The position numbers and the translations under genes are program-made. Below the pieces are notes generated by a model, which worked only from the letters and a program-made list of their open reading frames with translations, had not been told where the DNA came from and did no database searches. Shown here piece by piece: positions 25,790 through 33,886 of a DNA stretch of 64,000 nt. How positions within the stretch are numbered: the stretch's first letter is position 1; each line of letters begins with the position of its first letter. Source of the DNA: Bifidobacteriaceae bacterium (GTDB lineage Bacteria > Actinomycetota > Actinomycetes > Actinomycetales > WQXJ01); assembly GCA_031270825.1 (NCBI GenBank), contig JAISXH010000049.1, positions 37,521-101,520 of the forward strand, written 5' to 3'.

Positions 25790-26539
25790 TCAGGTCAGTA
25801 TTGACCACCAAGTCAGAAACATCAGACCGAGCGCGATCATGACGAGCCAGCCCGAACTCCCTTTGCGTTGTGATCGACGGCGCATGTTTGGCTGAGCGTT
25901 GGGCGGTGCCGAATACGGGTTCTGCGGCCGGCTGTTTCGACGTGGATCCACCGGGCTGGGGCCGCCGAAATTTGAACGCGTCCGCCGACCGGGCGGCTCT
26001 GGGACCGTCCAGGTGTAGAAGCTTTGCGGAATCTGCGCTGGTGGTGGCATGGCCGGAGCTGGCTGGCGTGGTGGTGGCCCGGCGAAAGACTGGGTGTAGA
26101 AGCCTGGCGGGGCCTGCGCTGGTGGTGGCATGGGCGGAGCTGGCTGGCGTGGTGGCGGCCCGGCGAAGGGCCGGGCGTAGAAGCCCGGCGGGGCCTGCGC
26201 TGGTGATGGCATGCGTGGTGCCGGCTGTCGTGGCGCCGACTGGCGCGGCTCCGGCGGCCGGGGCGCGCGCTGTCGCGGCGCCGGCTGGCGTGGCGGCGGA
26301 CTGGCGAAGCGCTGGCGCATCGGTTGTCCGGTGGGCGCCATCGGCTGGGCGGCGCCGGGGGTTCCGGCCTGGCTCACAGCCTGGCTCTGATAAGACCCGA
26401 GGCGGTTGAAATCGGCGGCCAGCGTGGACATCGGGAAAGGCGCGCAGGCGCCCAGGCCGAAGGGCTGCGAGCGCAGGACCAAACGCGGGGGATCGGGCGT
26501 GGTGATGTCCAGGGCTGCCGAGGTCGCCGTCAAGGCCAT
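25790..26539 (-). CDS. Pro-rich repeat protein with C-terminal membrane anchor
   Basis: 249-aa protein of unknown function. Residues 1-60 are ordinary, about 60-215 are a Pro/Ala/Gln/Arg-rich repeat zone with units such as AGPPPRQPAPPMPPPAQAPP, each ending in GFYT/SFYT-like steps, and the C-terminus is a single hydrophobic helix (SGWLVMIALGLMFLTWWSIL) preceded by MRRRSQRKGSS. This suggests a cytoplasmic proline-rich domain tethered by its tail. ATG start without a clear ribosome site; an alternative Met lies at residue 37. No family assigned. Confidence 0.65.
   Translation of the reverse strand: MALTATSAALDITTPDPPRLVLRSQPFGLGACAPFPMSTLAADFNRLGSYQSQAVSQAGTPGAAQPMAPTGQPMRQRFASPPPRQPAPRQRAPRPPEPRQSAPRQPAPRMPSPAQAPPGFYARPFAGPPPRQPAPPMPPPAQAPPGFYTQSFAGPPPRQPAPAMPPPAQIPQSFYTWTVPEPPGRRTRSNFGGPSPVDPRRNSRPQNPYSAPPNAQPNMRRRSQRKGSSGWLVMIALGLMFLTWWSILT
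25990..26230 (-). repeat. Degenerate tandem repeats coding the Pro-rich zone
   Basis: Successive copies of a unit of about 90 bp containing GCGCTGGTGGTGGCATGG (plus-strand sense), GGAGCTGGCTGGCGTGGTGG and CCCGGCGAA are visible. They encode the Pro/Gln/Ala-rich segment of the overlapping gene. Confidence 0.75.
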
Positions 26540-26585
26540 GCCTAAAAGGGTATTGGCAAGAGCGGCCGGCCGTGACCGCCTTTAC

Positions 26586-27383
26586 TCACTCGATGGTCAG
26601 CTCCACCGGCACGTGATCTGAGGCGCCTTTGCCCTTGCGTTCGTCACGCACAATGGACACCGAGGTCACGCGCTCGGCCAAGGCGGGCGAACAGAAAGCG
26701 AAGTCGATGCGCATGCCCTGATCCTTGGCGAACCGGAGTTGCTGATAATCCCATTGGGTGTACAGGCGCTCAGCCGGCAGGTGCTCGCGGGTGACTTCTC
26801 TGAAGCCGGCGCCAGTCAGAGCGTCGAGCGCGGCGCGTTCGGCCGCCGAGGTGTGAGTGAGTCCCTCGAAAGCCTGCGGATCCCAGACGTCGGTGTCCAG
26901 GGGCGCCACGTTGAAGTCCCCCACCAGGGCGATCTGGGCGGAAGGGTTGCGGGCCAGCCAAGCGGCGGCATCGTCGGCAAGGGCGTGCAGGAACCTCAAC
27001 TTGTAGGCCATATGGGGGTCTTCTCGTCCGCGACCGTGCGGGACGTAGAGCGACCAGACGGTGACGCCGCCGCAGTCGGCGCCCAAGGCCCGGGCCTCCA
27101 CCTGCGGCGCCTCCCCCGGTTTGGCGAAGTCGGGCTGGCCGGGGAAAGCGGTCCGGACGTCTTCCAGGCCGATCCGCGAGACCACGGCGACGCCGTTCCA
27201 CTGGTTGAAGCCGTGGTGTGCCGCCTGGTAGCCCGCCTCCTCGAAAGCTCCGTCGGGGAACACCTCGTCCTTGACCTTGGTCTCCTGGAGCGCCAGCACA
27301 TCGACCTGGTGCTCTCGCAGGTAATTCAAGGTCCGGTCCAGCCTTGCCCGCAGTGAGTTGACGTTCCAGGTGGCGATCCGCAT
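26586..27383 (-). CDS. xth: Exodeoxyribonuclease III (AP endonuclease family 1)
   Basis: 265-aa Mg-dependent DNA-repair nuclease. Motifs: MRIATWNVNSLRARLDRTLN at the start, VDVLALQETKVKDEVFP (catalytic Glu), WSLYVPHGRGREDPHM, the IALVGDFNVAPLDTDVWDP block (GDFN) and the C-terminal KGKGASDHVPVELTIE (SDH). Typical length for actinobacterial XthA. The ATG at 27383 directly begins the conserved first strand; a longer frame upstream is antisense to the next gene. Transcribed divergently from the SDR gene with a 48-bp gap. Confidence 0.95.
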   Translation of the reverse strand: MRIATWNVNSLRARLDRTLNYLREHQVDVLALQETKVKDEVFPDGAFEEAGYQAAHHGFNQWNGVAVVSRIGLEDVRTAFPGQPDFAKPGEAPQVEARALGADCGGVTVWSLYVPHGRGREDPHMAYKLRFLHALADDAAAWLARNPSAQIALVGDFNVAPLDTDVWDPQAFEGLTHTSAAERAALDALTGAGFREVTREHLPAERLYTQWDYQQLRFAKDQGMRIDFAFCSPALAERVTSVSIVRDERKGKGASDHVPVELTIE

Positions 27384-27431
27384 GACTTCAGGGTAGGTCG
27401 CGGAATCGAGCCAGCCAAGTAGGCTGGGCTC

Positions 27432-28190
27432 ATGGGTACAGCACTGATCACGGGGGCAAGCGCTGGGCTGGGCGAAGAGTTTGCTTGGCAATTGGCCACG
27501 GTCCGGCACAACCTGGTGCTGGTGGCACGGGACGAAGAACGTCTGGAACAAGTCGCCGCGAAAATCCGGTCCGCCGCCGGCGTGCGGGTCGAGATCCTGC
27601 CAGCCGATCTGTCCAAAGACAGAGAGCTGAATCGCGTCGTCGCGCGCGTCAAACAGCGAACGCGGCCGATTGGGCTGTTGGTCAACAACGCCGGTTTCTC
27701 GGTCCGTCAATCGTTCTTGGAGGCGCCGGTCAAGGACCTGGTGGCGATGGAGAAGGTGATGATCCACACCGTCATGGTGTTGTCGCACGCGGCGGCGCGA
27801 GCCATGGTCGAGCGCGGGCGCGGCGCCATCCTCAACGTCTCGTCGGTGGCGGCATACCTCTCTTCTGGCATTTACGCGGCCGACAAGGCCTGGGTCAAGA
27901 CCTTCACCGAGGGACTGGCGGTTGAGCTGGCAGGCACCGGCGTGACGGCGACGGCGCTCTTGCCCGGGCTGACGCGGACAGAATTTCACGCCCGGGCCGG
28001 TTTGGACTATCTGTCCTATCCGTCGGCGGCATGGCTTTCGGCCGCCGATGTCGTCTCGAGGGCGTTGTCCGATGTCCGCCGCGGCGTTGTGCTTTCGACC
28101 CCGTCTTTGCGGTACGGCTTCATCGGGCAGATCGCCCGGCTCGCGCCCAGATTCATAGTGCGGGCGATCAGCCGGATCGAGGATCGGTGA
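27432..28190 (+). CDS. Short-chain dehydrogenase/reductase
   Basis: 252-aa NAD(P)-dependent oxidoreductase of the classical SDR fold. TGASAGLGEEFAWQL (Gly-rich dinucleotide loop, residues 7-21), LLVNNAGFSV (about 81), the catalytic Ser in ILNVSSVAAYLSS and the YxxxK in IYAADKAWVKTF are all present. The C-terminal region resembles the DltE/YqjQ-type subgroup that acts on lipid-like or unknown substrates. Its stop overlaps the pyrE GTG start (GTGA), so the two are co-translated though functionally unrelated as far as can be seen. Confidence 0.9.
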   Translation: MGTALITGASAGLGEEFAWQLATVRHNLVLVARDEERLEQVAAKIRSAAGVRVEILPADLSKDRELNRVVARVKQRTRPIGLLVNNAGFSVRQSFLEAPVKDLVAMEKVMIHTVMVLSHAAARAMVERGRGAILNVSSVAAYLSSGIYAADKAWVKTFTEGLAVELAGTGVTATALLPGLTRTEFHARAGLDYLSYPSAAWLSAADVVSRALSDVRRGVVLSTPSLRYGFIGQIARLAPRFIVRAISRIEDR

Positions 28191-28906
28191 CCGGGGGGGA
28201 TCAGCCCGCAGCCGGCGGGGCGCTAGCTGGGAGCGGGCCGGGGCCGGGCGGGACCAGTGCTGACCGGGGCGGGATCGGGGACGCGGCGGGCGCTGCTGAC
28301 CTAGATGCCGCCCTAAGCGCTGACCTGGGATCGGAGTCGCTGGCCGGGCTGGACCCGCGGGAGCGACTGCGGCGCTTGGTGTCTGATTTGGCGGTCATTC
28401 GCGGCCGGGTCACTCTGGCCTCCGGCCGTGAGGCCGAATACTACGTCGACTTGCGGCGCGTGACCCTGCACCATTTGGCCGCGCCGCTGGTCGGTCACCT
28501 GCTGCTCGACCTGCTTGAGGAGCGCGGCCTGGTCGCTGGCGATGACTACGTCGCGGCCGGCGGCCTGACCATGGGCGCGGACCCGGTGGCGGGCGCGATG
28601 CTGCACGCGGCCGCCGCCCGCGGCCTGGACCTGGACGCTTTCGTGGTCCGCAAGGACGCCAAGGCGCACGGTCTGCAACGGCGGATCGAAGGACCGGATG
28701 TCGAGGGGAAGCCGGTGATCGTGGTCGAGGACACCTCCACCACGGGCGGTTCGGCCATAACCGCGGTCGAGGCCTTGCGCGCGGCGGGCGCCGAAGTCAA
28801 GGCCGTCGCCGTGATCGTGGACCGTTCGACCGGCGCGCAAGCCCGGATCGAGGCTTTGGGACTGCCTTATCACTACCTCTTCGGCTTGGCTGACCTGGGT
28901 CTTTGA
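28187..28906 (+). CDS. pyrE: Orotate phosphoribosyltransferase
   Basis: 239-aa pyrimidine-biosynthesis enzyme converting orotate and PRPP to OMP. Recognisable are FALASG-like RGRVTLASGREAEYYVDLRR, AAGGLTMGADPVAGAM, FVVRKDAKAHGLQRRIEGP and the PRPP loop VIVVEDTSTTGGSAITAVEA. The first 45 residues are an extra Gly/Ala/Pro-rich stretch before the conserved domain. I chose the GTG at 28187 overlapping the SDR stop; a later start within the extension is possible. The last 110 bp overlap, antisense, the coding end of the aminotransferase gene. Confidence 0.93.
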   Translation: MTGGDQPAAGGALAGSGPGPGGTSADRGGIGDAAGAADLDAALSADLGSESLAGLDPRERLRRLVSDLAVIRGRVTLASGREAEYYVDLRRVTLHHLAAPLVGHLLLDLLEERGLVAGDDYVAAGGLTMGADPVAGAMLHAAAARGLDLDAFVVRKDAKAHGLQRRIEGPDVEGKPVIVVEDTSTTGGSAITAVEALRAAGAEVKAVAVIVDRSTGAQARIEALGLPYHYLFGLADLGL

Positions 28907-30113
28907 CCCCGGGTGCGGGGCTCGGCCGGCCAAGTCGGCCCGGCGCCAAGAGCGTTTCGAGGGCGGCGCGGAGGCGGTGGCAACGGTCTTGGAAATCGTC
29001 CGTCTCCGGGAGCAGCGACAGCACCAGGGCCGGGTGGTCGGCGATGTCGTAGAACCAGCCCGGATGGACGGCCAATCCCGCCTGGCGCACCAGCCAGACG
29101 GTTGGATCGGCGCCGAGCGCGGGGTCCGCGGGTTCGCGTGGCAGGTCGACGATGCCGCTCCAACCGCCGTCGCAGCGCCTCACCCGGAAGGGTTCTTGGC
29201 CCAGAACCTGGCGCAGAGCGGTCAGGTTCGCCTCCAGGCGCCGGCGCGTGCGTTCGACTACTGGGCCGGACAGCTCCAGCAACTCCGGCAAGGCCAGAGC
29301 CACCGGCGAGTTGACCGACAAGAAAGTGTCCGCGACTTGATCGAGAGCTTCGCCCACGGCCTTGACCTGGTCGTTCGGCCCGGACAGGCGAATCCAACCG
29401 AGTTTGAGCCCAGGGGCGCAGAGCAGTTTCGACAGCCCGCCAAGAGTGAATGTGACCACCTGGTCGCACCCAGCCAGGGTGGTGGGCCTGCCCTCGAGGT
29501 GGAACGGGCCGAAGACCTCGTCCGAGATCAGCGCCGCCCGGGCGGTCCGGCAGGCTTCGACGAATAGGTCCCGGGTGGCCGGATCGACATAGGCCCCGGT
29601 CGGGTTGCCCGGATTGATCAACACGAACGCCTTGACGCCGAGTTCGGCCGAGCGTTTGACCGTCATCGGATCGAGGCACCACCCGTCAGGTTCCAAGTAG
29701 TGCCAGCGGACCTCGCGGACGCGCAGGTCGGCCAGACGGGCCAGGGGATCGATCAGCGGGTATCCGGGCGCGGGCGCGGCCACTTGCTCGCCCGGATCGG
29801 CCAGCACGGCGAACAGCCATGAATAGGCCTCGGACGTGGAGGCTGTGAGCCAGTAATGGTCCGGTGATCCCCCGAAGCGCGCCGCCAGGGCCTCACGCGC
29901 GACCGGCGGCCCTTTCGGATCGGGCTGGTAGACGCGGGCTGCGGCGGCGGCGCGGGCCACGGCATCGGACACCGCTTGCGAACCAAGGCCGAAGTGGGTC
30001 GGGTTGGAATCGGTCAGGTCGGTAACCGGCCGGCCGGCCCGTTCCAGACGAGCCCGCTCCAGCGTCAGCTCGTTGGTCTGACCGGTCCGGGCGAAGCGCC
30101 GTGATAGCCGCAC
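28797..30113 (-). CDS. Pyridoxal-phosphate aminotransferase, class I/II
   Basis: 438-aa PLP enzyme. Conserved points: DLTDSNPTHFGLGSQAV, the LINPGNPTGAYVDP block (NPGNPTG), LISDEVFGPFHLEG (Asp binding the pyridine N), and the lysine in FTLGGLSKLLCAPGLKLGW. It is likely an amino-acid aminotransferase of unknown specificity. The first 60 residues (ELTLERARLERAGRPV) match aminotransferases that are annotated as aspartate or alanine types. The last 40 residues are Arg/Pro-rich and are read from the antisense strand of pyrE, a 110-bp convergent coding overlap. GTG start. Confidence 0.9.
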   Translation of the reverse strand: MRLSRRFARTGQTNELTLERARLERAGRPVTDLTDSNPTHFGLGSQAVSDAVARAAAAARVYQPDPKGPPVAREALAARFGGSPDHYWLTASTSEAYSWLFAVLADPGEQVAAPAPGYPLIDPLARLADLRVREVRWHYLEPDGWCLDPMTVKRSAELGVKAFVLINPGNPTGAYVDPATRDLFVEACRTARAALISDEVFGPFHLEGRPTTLAGCDQVVTFTLGGLSKLLCAPGLKLGWIRLSGPNDQVKAVGEALDQVADTFLSVNSPVALALPELLELSGPVVERTRRRLEANLTALRQVLGQEPFRVRRCDGGWSGIVDLPREPADPALGADPTVWLVRQAGLAVHPGWFYDIADHPALVLSLLPETDDFQDRCHRLRAALETLLAPGRLGRPSPAPGVKDPGQPSRRGSDKAVPKPRSGLARRSNGPRSRRRP

Positions 30114-30183
30114 CCGGCCATGCTACCCACCGCGTGACCAGGCACTGGGCCCCACCGCGGCGGGCGGATTGTCGGTTCTTGGA

Positions 30184-31524
30184 TCAGGATGGCGGCGAGG
30201 ACCGCTCTGCCGGGCCGGTCGCTCGGGCGAACACCACGGCCAGCGCGGCCGGGGCCGCCAACGCCAGCATCGCCAGGCGGAAGCCCACATGATCGCAGAG
30301 CAAGCCCAGGAGTGGTGGTCCGGTCAGGAAAGCGCCGTAGCCGATCGTCGCGACCGTGGAGGTGCGAGCCGCCGCGCGGGTCGGATCATCCCCGGCCGCA
30401 CTCATGGCCAGCGGGAACACCAGGGCCGCGCCCGCGCCCCAGAGGGCCGCGCCAACAAAGACCAAAGGGAGGTTCGGCGCCAGGGCGTATAGCGTCACAC
30501 CCGCGATGGCGGTTAATCCGGATGCGCGAACAGCCGCAGGACGCCCGAATCGGTCGACCGCCCGAGTCCCGAACACCCGCACGGCGGTTTGCGATGTCAG
30601 GAACACAGTCAGGCCGATGATTCCGATCGCTTCTGAGACTTTGAATCCCTGCACCACCCCTGAGGCCAGCCAATCGTTGGCCGCGCCCTCGGCCAAGGAC
30701 AGCCCCAACACGACCACGCCCAACAGGACCACTCGCGGCTCCGACCAGGCGGACCGCACCACGCCGTCCTTGCGCTGGCCGGCCGCATGGGACCGGCCAG
30801 ACTCCCGGCGGTCGTGCGGTTCTAACGGATGGGCCGCGTGCTCCGCAGATCGGGCTCCCGGTGAAGGATCCGGCCGAGGGTCGCGGGCTCGACGGGGCGG
30901 CCTCGCCGTTCGCTCCGCCCTGGACACCCCGCCGGGCAGGAGCGTTCCAGCGCCCCACGCCACCATCGCCAGGGACAGTGCCGCCACCACGGCGAAATGC
31001 GCCGTCACCGGCAGCCCTAGCCGTGCCACGCCCGCCCCGGCGGCGCCCGCCAGGACGGTTCCGAGCGAGTAGCCGGCATGGAAACGCGGCATGATGGTTC
31101 GCCGCAGCGCCCGCTCAACATCTGTGGCGGCCACGTTCATGGTCACATCCCAGACGCCGATGCCGACCCCGAGGGCGACCAGCAGAGCCCCGACTCCCAG
31201 CACCGAACCGGCCGCGGCAAACAATCCCGCCCCGATCAGCCCGATCGCGGCGGTGCAGCCGAAGACGATCAACGCCACGCGCCCACCGAGCCGTTTGATC
31301 AGGCGTCCGGACAGGGGCATGGCCGCGACCGAACCGCCCGACCAGCACAGCAGCAACAGGCCCATCTGCCCGGGATCGAGCCCCAGACTGAGCCGGATCG
31401 CCACCAGACGCGACGCCCAGCTGGCGAAAGCGAACCCGGCCGCCACGAAGAGCGCCAGCATGCCGATGACCGCTCGGCGCACAGCGCGATCGTCTGGCAC
31501 AGGCATGGGTTCGCGAGTCACCAC
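30184..31524 (-). CDS. MFS transporter
   Basis: 446-aa inner-membrane transporter with about 12 helices. The first helix (VIGMLALFVAAGFAFASWAS), the MFS loop GRLIKRLGGRVALIVFG between helices 2 and 3, and GIGVWDVTMNVAATDVERAL followed by MPRFHAGYSLGTVLAG are typical of the YbjJ/FucP-related MFS group. A long His/Arg/Pro-rich loop joins the two halves. Substrate unknown; some members export sugars or drugs. GTG at 31524, with an ATG at 31506 as alternative. Confidence 0.88.
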   Translation of the reverse strand: MVTREPMPVPDDRAVRRAVIGMLALFVAAGFAFASWASRLVAIRLSLGLDPGQMGLLLLCWSGGSVAAMPLSGRLIKRLGGRVALIVFGCTAAIGLIGAGLFAAAGSVLGVGALLVALGVGIGVWDVTMNVAATDVERALRRTIMPRFHAGYSLGTVLAGAAGAGVARLGLPVTAHFAVVAALSLAMVAWGAGTLLPGGVSRAERTARPPRRARDPRPDPSPGARSAEHAAHPLEPHDRRESGRSHAAGQRKDGVVRSAWSEPRVVLLGVVVLGLSLAEGAANDWLASGVVQGFKVSEAIGIIGLTVFLTSQTAVRVFGTRAVDRFGRPAAVRASGLTAIAGVTLYALAPNLPLVFVGAALWGAGAALVFPLAMSAAGDDPTRAAARTSTVATIGYGAFLTGPPLLGLLCDHVGFRLAMLALAAPAALAVVFARATGPAERSSPPS

Positions 31525-31698
31525 GCGACCTTATGCGATCGCCGCGTCTGTGAGTCCGCAGGCGCGCCCATCGCGACGCAGGCTCCGCTGCCGGGGTTCC
31601 TGGATGACCACGGAGCGGGCCTTAAGGGCCAGTCGAGACCCGCTTTTCGGTCTTCGAGAGAGCTACCGCAGGGGGACGGGCCCGGGGCGCGAGAGTGT

Positions 31699-31763
31699 TA
31701 GCATCATCATGATTTCGCCCCCGCGAACCAGCACGCCTACTGGAAAGGGAGCCCGGGCGAAAT
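31699..31763 (+). promoter_or_regulatory. Promoter and start-codon-sequestering hairpin of the propeller lipoprotein gene
   Basis: TAGCAT (31699-31704) fits a -10 box. Just downstream ATTTCGCCC (31712-31720) is the exact reverse complement of GGGCGAAAT (31755-31763), which contains the first two bases of the ATG. The AAAGGGAG ribosome site (about 31744) lies in the loop. Pairing would hide the start codon, so translation may be controlled; this is inference from symmetry. Confidence 0.45.
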
Positions 31764-32916
31764 GCCATTACCGCCTCATACAAGAATTCTGCGCCTTGCC
31801 ATCGCCGGGATGATCACGGTCGTGTTAGCGACCGGTTGTGGCGCCGGTCCAGCGCTGGAGGGCCCAGGTGTGCCGACCGAAACCGTTTGGGTGTCAGCGC
31901 CGCCACCGCCGCCTGAATCCAAACTAGGCGCGGTGCCGGATCCCAATACGCCGGCATCGACCGACAACCGTTGCCGAATGCCGGACAGCGTGGGTTCCCA
32001 GAAGGTGCCGCTGGACAACGGCGGCGGCTTCCTGAACCTGCCGACCTACGATGGCTCGGGCCAGATGACTCACCCCAACGTCCAATTCGATCGCGGGGCG
32101 CGGCTCGGCCATCGCTATTGGATGACCATGACGCCATATCCATACGGCGACGGCAAATGGGAGAACCCGTCGATCCTGGTCTCGGACGACGGACTGGACT
32201 GGTTCGAACCGGAGGGAGTCCACAACCCCGTCTCCGGCGAACCCGGGGACGTCGCCCGAGCCGGTCATCATTCAGACGGATACCTGCTGCCGCAGCCGAA
32301 CGGATTCGAATTGTGGTTCCGGTACAACCCGGCCAAAGAAGGCACCAACCAACCGGACAACTCGACCAACATCATCTACCGGATGACCAGCGCTGACGGC
32401 GTCAAGTGGGCGGACAAAGAGGTCATGTTCAACGGCGGCAAGCCCAGCTATATGAGCCCGTCGCTCCTGGCCGAAGGCTCGCTCTACCGCCTCTGGTACA
32501 CCAATTACGGCGGCGAGTTGGTGTACACGCAAAGCAGCGACCTGCGTTCGTGGACAGAGCCACGCCCGGTGCCGGTTGCCATGAGCGGTGGCTATATCCC
32601 CTGGCACCAGGAGATCGTCGCGACCGACCGGGGCTATGAGGCGTTGCTGCTGGGCTACAAATCAGAGAGCCGCAAGACGACGTCCTTCGCGTTGTTCTAC
32701 GCCCAGTCGGATGACGGCTTGGACTTCGGCCAGGCCAGTTTGATCGTTCCCGAGAAAGTCGACCCACGTCTGGCCGGATATCACTTCTACAAGAGTTCGC
32801 TGGTCAAAGACTGCGGGTCCTACCAGTTGTATCTGTCCACGGTGTCAGCCCAAGGCGCTTATCTGCCGTTCTACAAGCAGATCGCGATCAAGTCGCTGGC
32901 GGACCTGTTCGGCTGA
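31762..32916 (+). CDS. Secreted lipoprotein, beta-propeller glycosidase-like
   Basis: 384-aa exported protein. Signal peptide LAIAGMITVVLATGCGAGP with lipobox ending in Cys predicts a lipid anchor. After a Pro-rich linker the body has repeated propeller-like segments such as KWENPSILVSDDGLDWFEPE, a SYMSPSLLAEGSLYRLWYTN segment and LFYAQSDDGLDFGQ, the pattern seen in GH43/GH32-type five-bladed propellers and sialidase-like proteins. Catalytic residues cannot be assigned with certainty, so an extracellular glycan-binding or glycan-cleaving role is inferred. AAAGGGAG precedes the ATG, and a hairpin may mask it. Confidence 0.7.
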   Translation: MPLPPHTRILRLAIAGMITVVLATGCGAGPALEGPGVPTETVWVSAPPPPPESKLGAVPDPNTPASTDNRCRMPDSVGSQKVPLDNGGGFLNLPTYDGSGQMTHPNVQFDRGARLGHRYWMTMTPYPYGDGKWENPSILVSDDGLDWFEPEGVHNPVSGEPGDVARAGHHSDGYLLPQPNGFELWFRYNPAKEGTNQPDNSTNIIYRMTSADGVKWADKEVMFNGGKPSYMSPSLLAEGSLYRLWYTNYGGELVYTQSSDLRSWTEPRPVPVAMSGGYIPWHQEIVATDRGYEALLLGYKSESRKTTSFALFYAQSDDGLDFGQASLIVPEKVDPRLAGYHFYKSSLVKDCGSYQLYLSTVSAQGAYLPFYKQIAIKSLADLFG

Positions 32917-32919
32917 CTT

Positions 32920-33045
32920 GGCAAGCCGGCGAATAAACCGGCTTCCTAGGGCCGAGGCAGCACCTACTGCCGCGTTTCCGCTGGTCAGCGTTCCGCTGCC
33001 GTGCGTCAACACGGGCGGAGCATGGTTATTCACCACGCTCCCAGG
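32920..33045 (-). repeat. Structured dispersed element, full copy C
   Basis: Inverted relative to copy A, starting three bases after the lipoprotein stop codon. Its terminal hairpin uses AAGCCGG/CCGGCTT where copy A has AAACCGG/CCGGTTT, a compensating change. The first hairpin (GGAGCGTGGT on the minus strand) keeps one G-U pair. It could end the upstream transcript. No gene is seen in 32917-33127. Confidence 0.88.
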
Positions 33046-33127
33046 CTGGCGGCGAAGTCGGTGAGCAAAGTGTCCGGCTGGCGGCGAAGTCGGTGGGCAA
33101 AGGCGACCGGACGGCATCGGGCAGCGT

Positions 33128-33868
33128 TTAGGGAGTCTCCACTTCGGAAGTCTGGGGTTCGGCGACGCTGGCCGGGTCGGGTTGGGGCTGGGCCCGGTTC
33201 TTGCGGTGGCGCAGGTACTCGATCACCATGGGGGTGATCGAAAGCAAAACGATCACAATGATCAACAGATCGATGTTGTCCCCCACCCACTGGAATTGCC
33301 CCAAGGCGATTCCCGCCAACGGCAGGATGATGCCCCAGGAGAACGCCGCGATGATGTTGAAAGACACGAAGTGGCGGTAGTTCATTTTGCCGACGCCCGC
33401 GACCACCGGTGCGAAGGTTCGCACAATCGGCACATACTGCGCGATCACAATGGTGCGGCCGCCGTACTTGTCGAAGAAGGCGCGAGTCTTGTCGACGTGT
33501 TCGTGTTTGAACAGGCGTGAATCGGGCTTGTTGAACACTTTCGGTCCCAGGCCCCGGCCAATCCAGTAGCCGGTCTGGTCTCCGGCCACCGCGCTCAGCG
33601 CGATTGAAAGACAAGCCACCCACGGCGGCACGTTGACCGTCCCGGCGCCAATGAAGACGCCCAGTGTGAACAGCAGCGAATCGCCGGGCAGGAAGAACCC
33701 GACCATCAGGCCGGTCTCGGCGAATACGACCGCGCAGACGCCCACCAGCGCCCACGGCCCCAGCCAATCAACAAATGTGTTGATGAGATGGGCGGCGTCC
33801 ATCCAGGCGGGCAGGGCAAGGACCACCGGAGCGGTTTCGGCCAGAAGGGAAGCTGTCAGCACGCTCAC
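33128..33868 (-). CDS. DedA-family (SNARE-associated) membrane protein
   Basis: 246-aa polytopic inner-membrane protein. DedA hallmarks: FAETGLMVGFFLPGDSLLFT, GDQTGYWIGRGLGPKVFNKP and RTIVIAQYVPIVRTFAPVVA followed by GKMNYRHFVSFNIIAAFSWG. The family is linked to lipid-carrier recycling and membrane homeostasis. The charged C-terminus is Pro/Gln-rich. The start is uncertain: GTG at 33868 keeps it clear of the divergent methyltransferase gene, while an in-frame ATG at 33901 would overlap that gene's 5' end. Confidence 0.88.
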   Translation of the reverse strand: MSVLTASLLAETAPVVLALPAWMDAAHLINTFVDWLGPWALVGVCAVVFAETGLMVGFFLPGDSLLFTLGVFIGAGTVNVPPWVACLSIALSAVAGDQTGYWIGRGLGPKVFNKPDSRLFKHEHVDKTRAFFDKYGGRTIVIAQYVPIVRTFAPVVAGVGKMNYRHFVSFNIIAAFSWGIILPLAGIALGQFQWVGDNIDLLIIVIVLLSITPMVIEYLRHRKNRAQPQPDPASVAEPQTSEVETP

Positions 33869-33873
33869 TAGGG

Positions 33874-33879
33874 TACGGT
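33874..33879 (+). promoter_or_regulatory. Candidate leaderless -10 box (TACGGT)
   Basis: TACGGT ends seven bases before the ATG at 33887, the spacing expected when transcription starts at the start codon itself. This is the only likely promoter in the short divergent gap. Confidence 0.4.
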
Positions 33880-33886
33880 GCCTGGT

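Noticed and set aside
25603..25842. Arg-rich plus-strand open frame after upp
   Set aside because: TTG start without ribosome site, overlaps the minus-strand gene, and begins in the repeat-fragment region.
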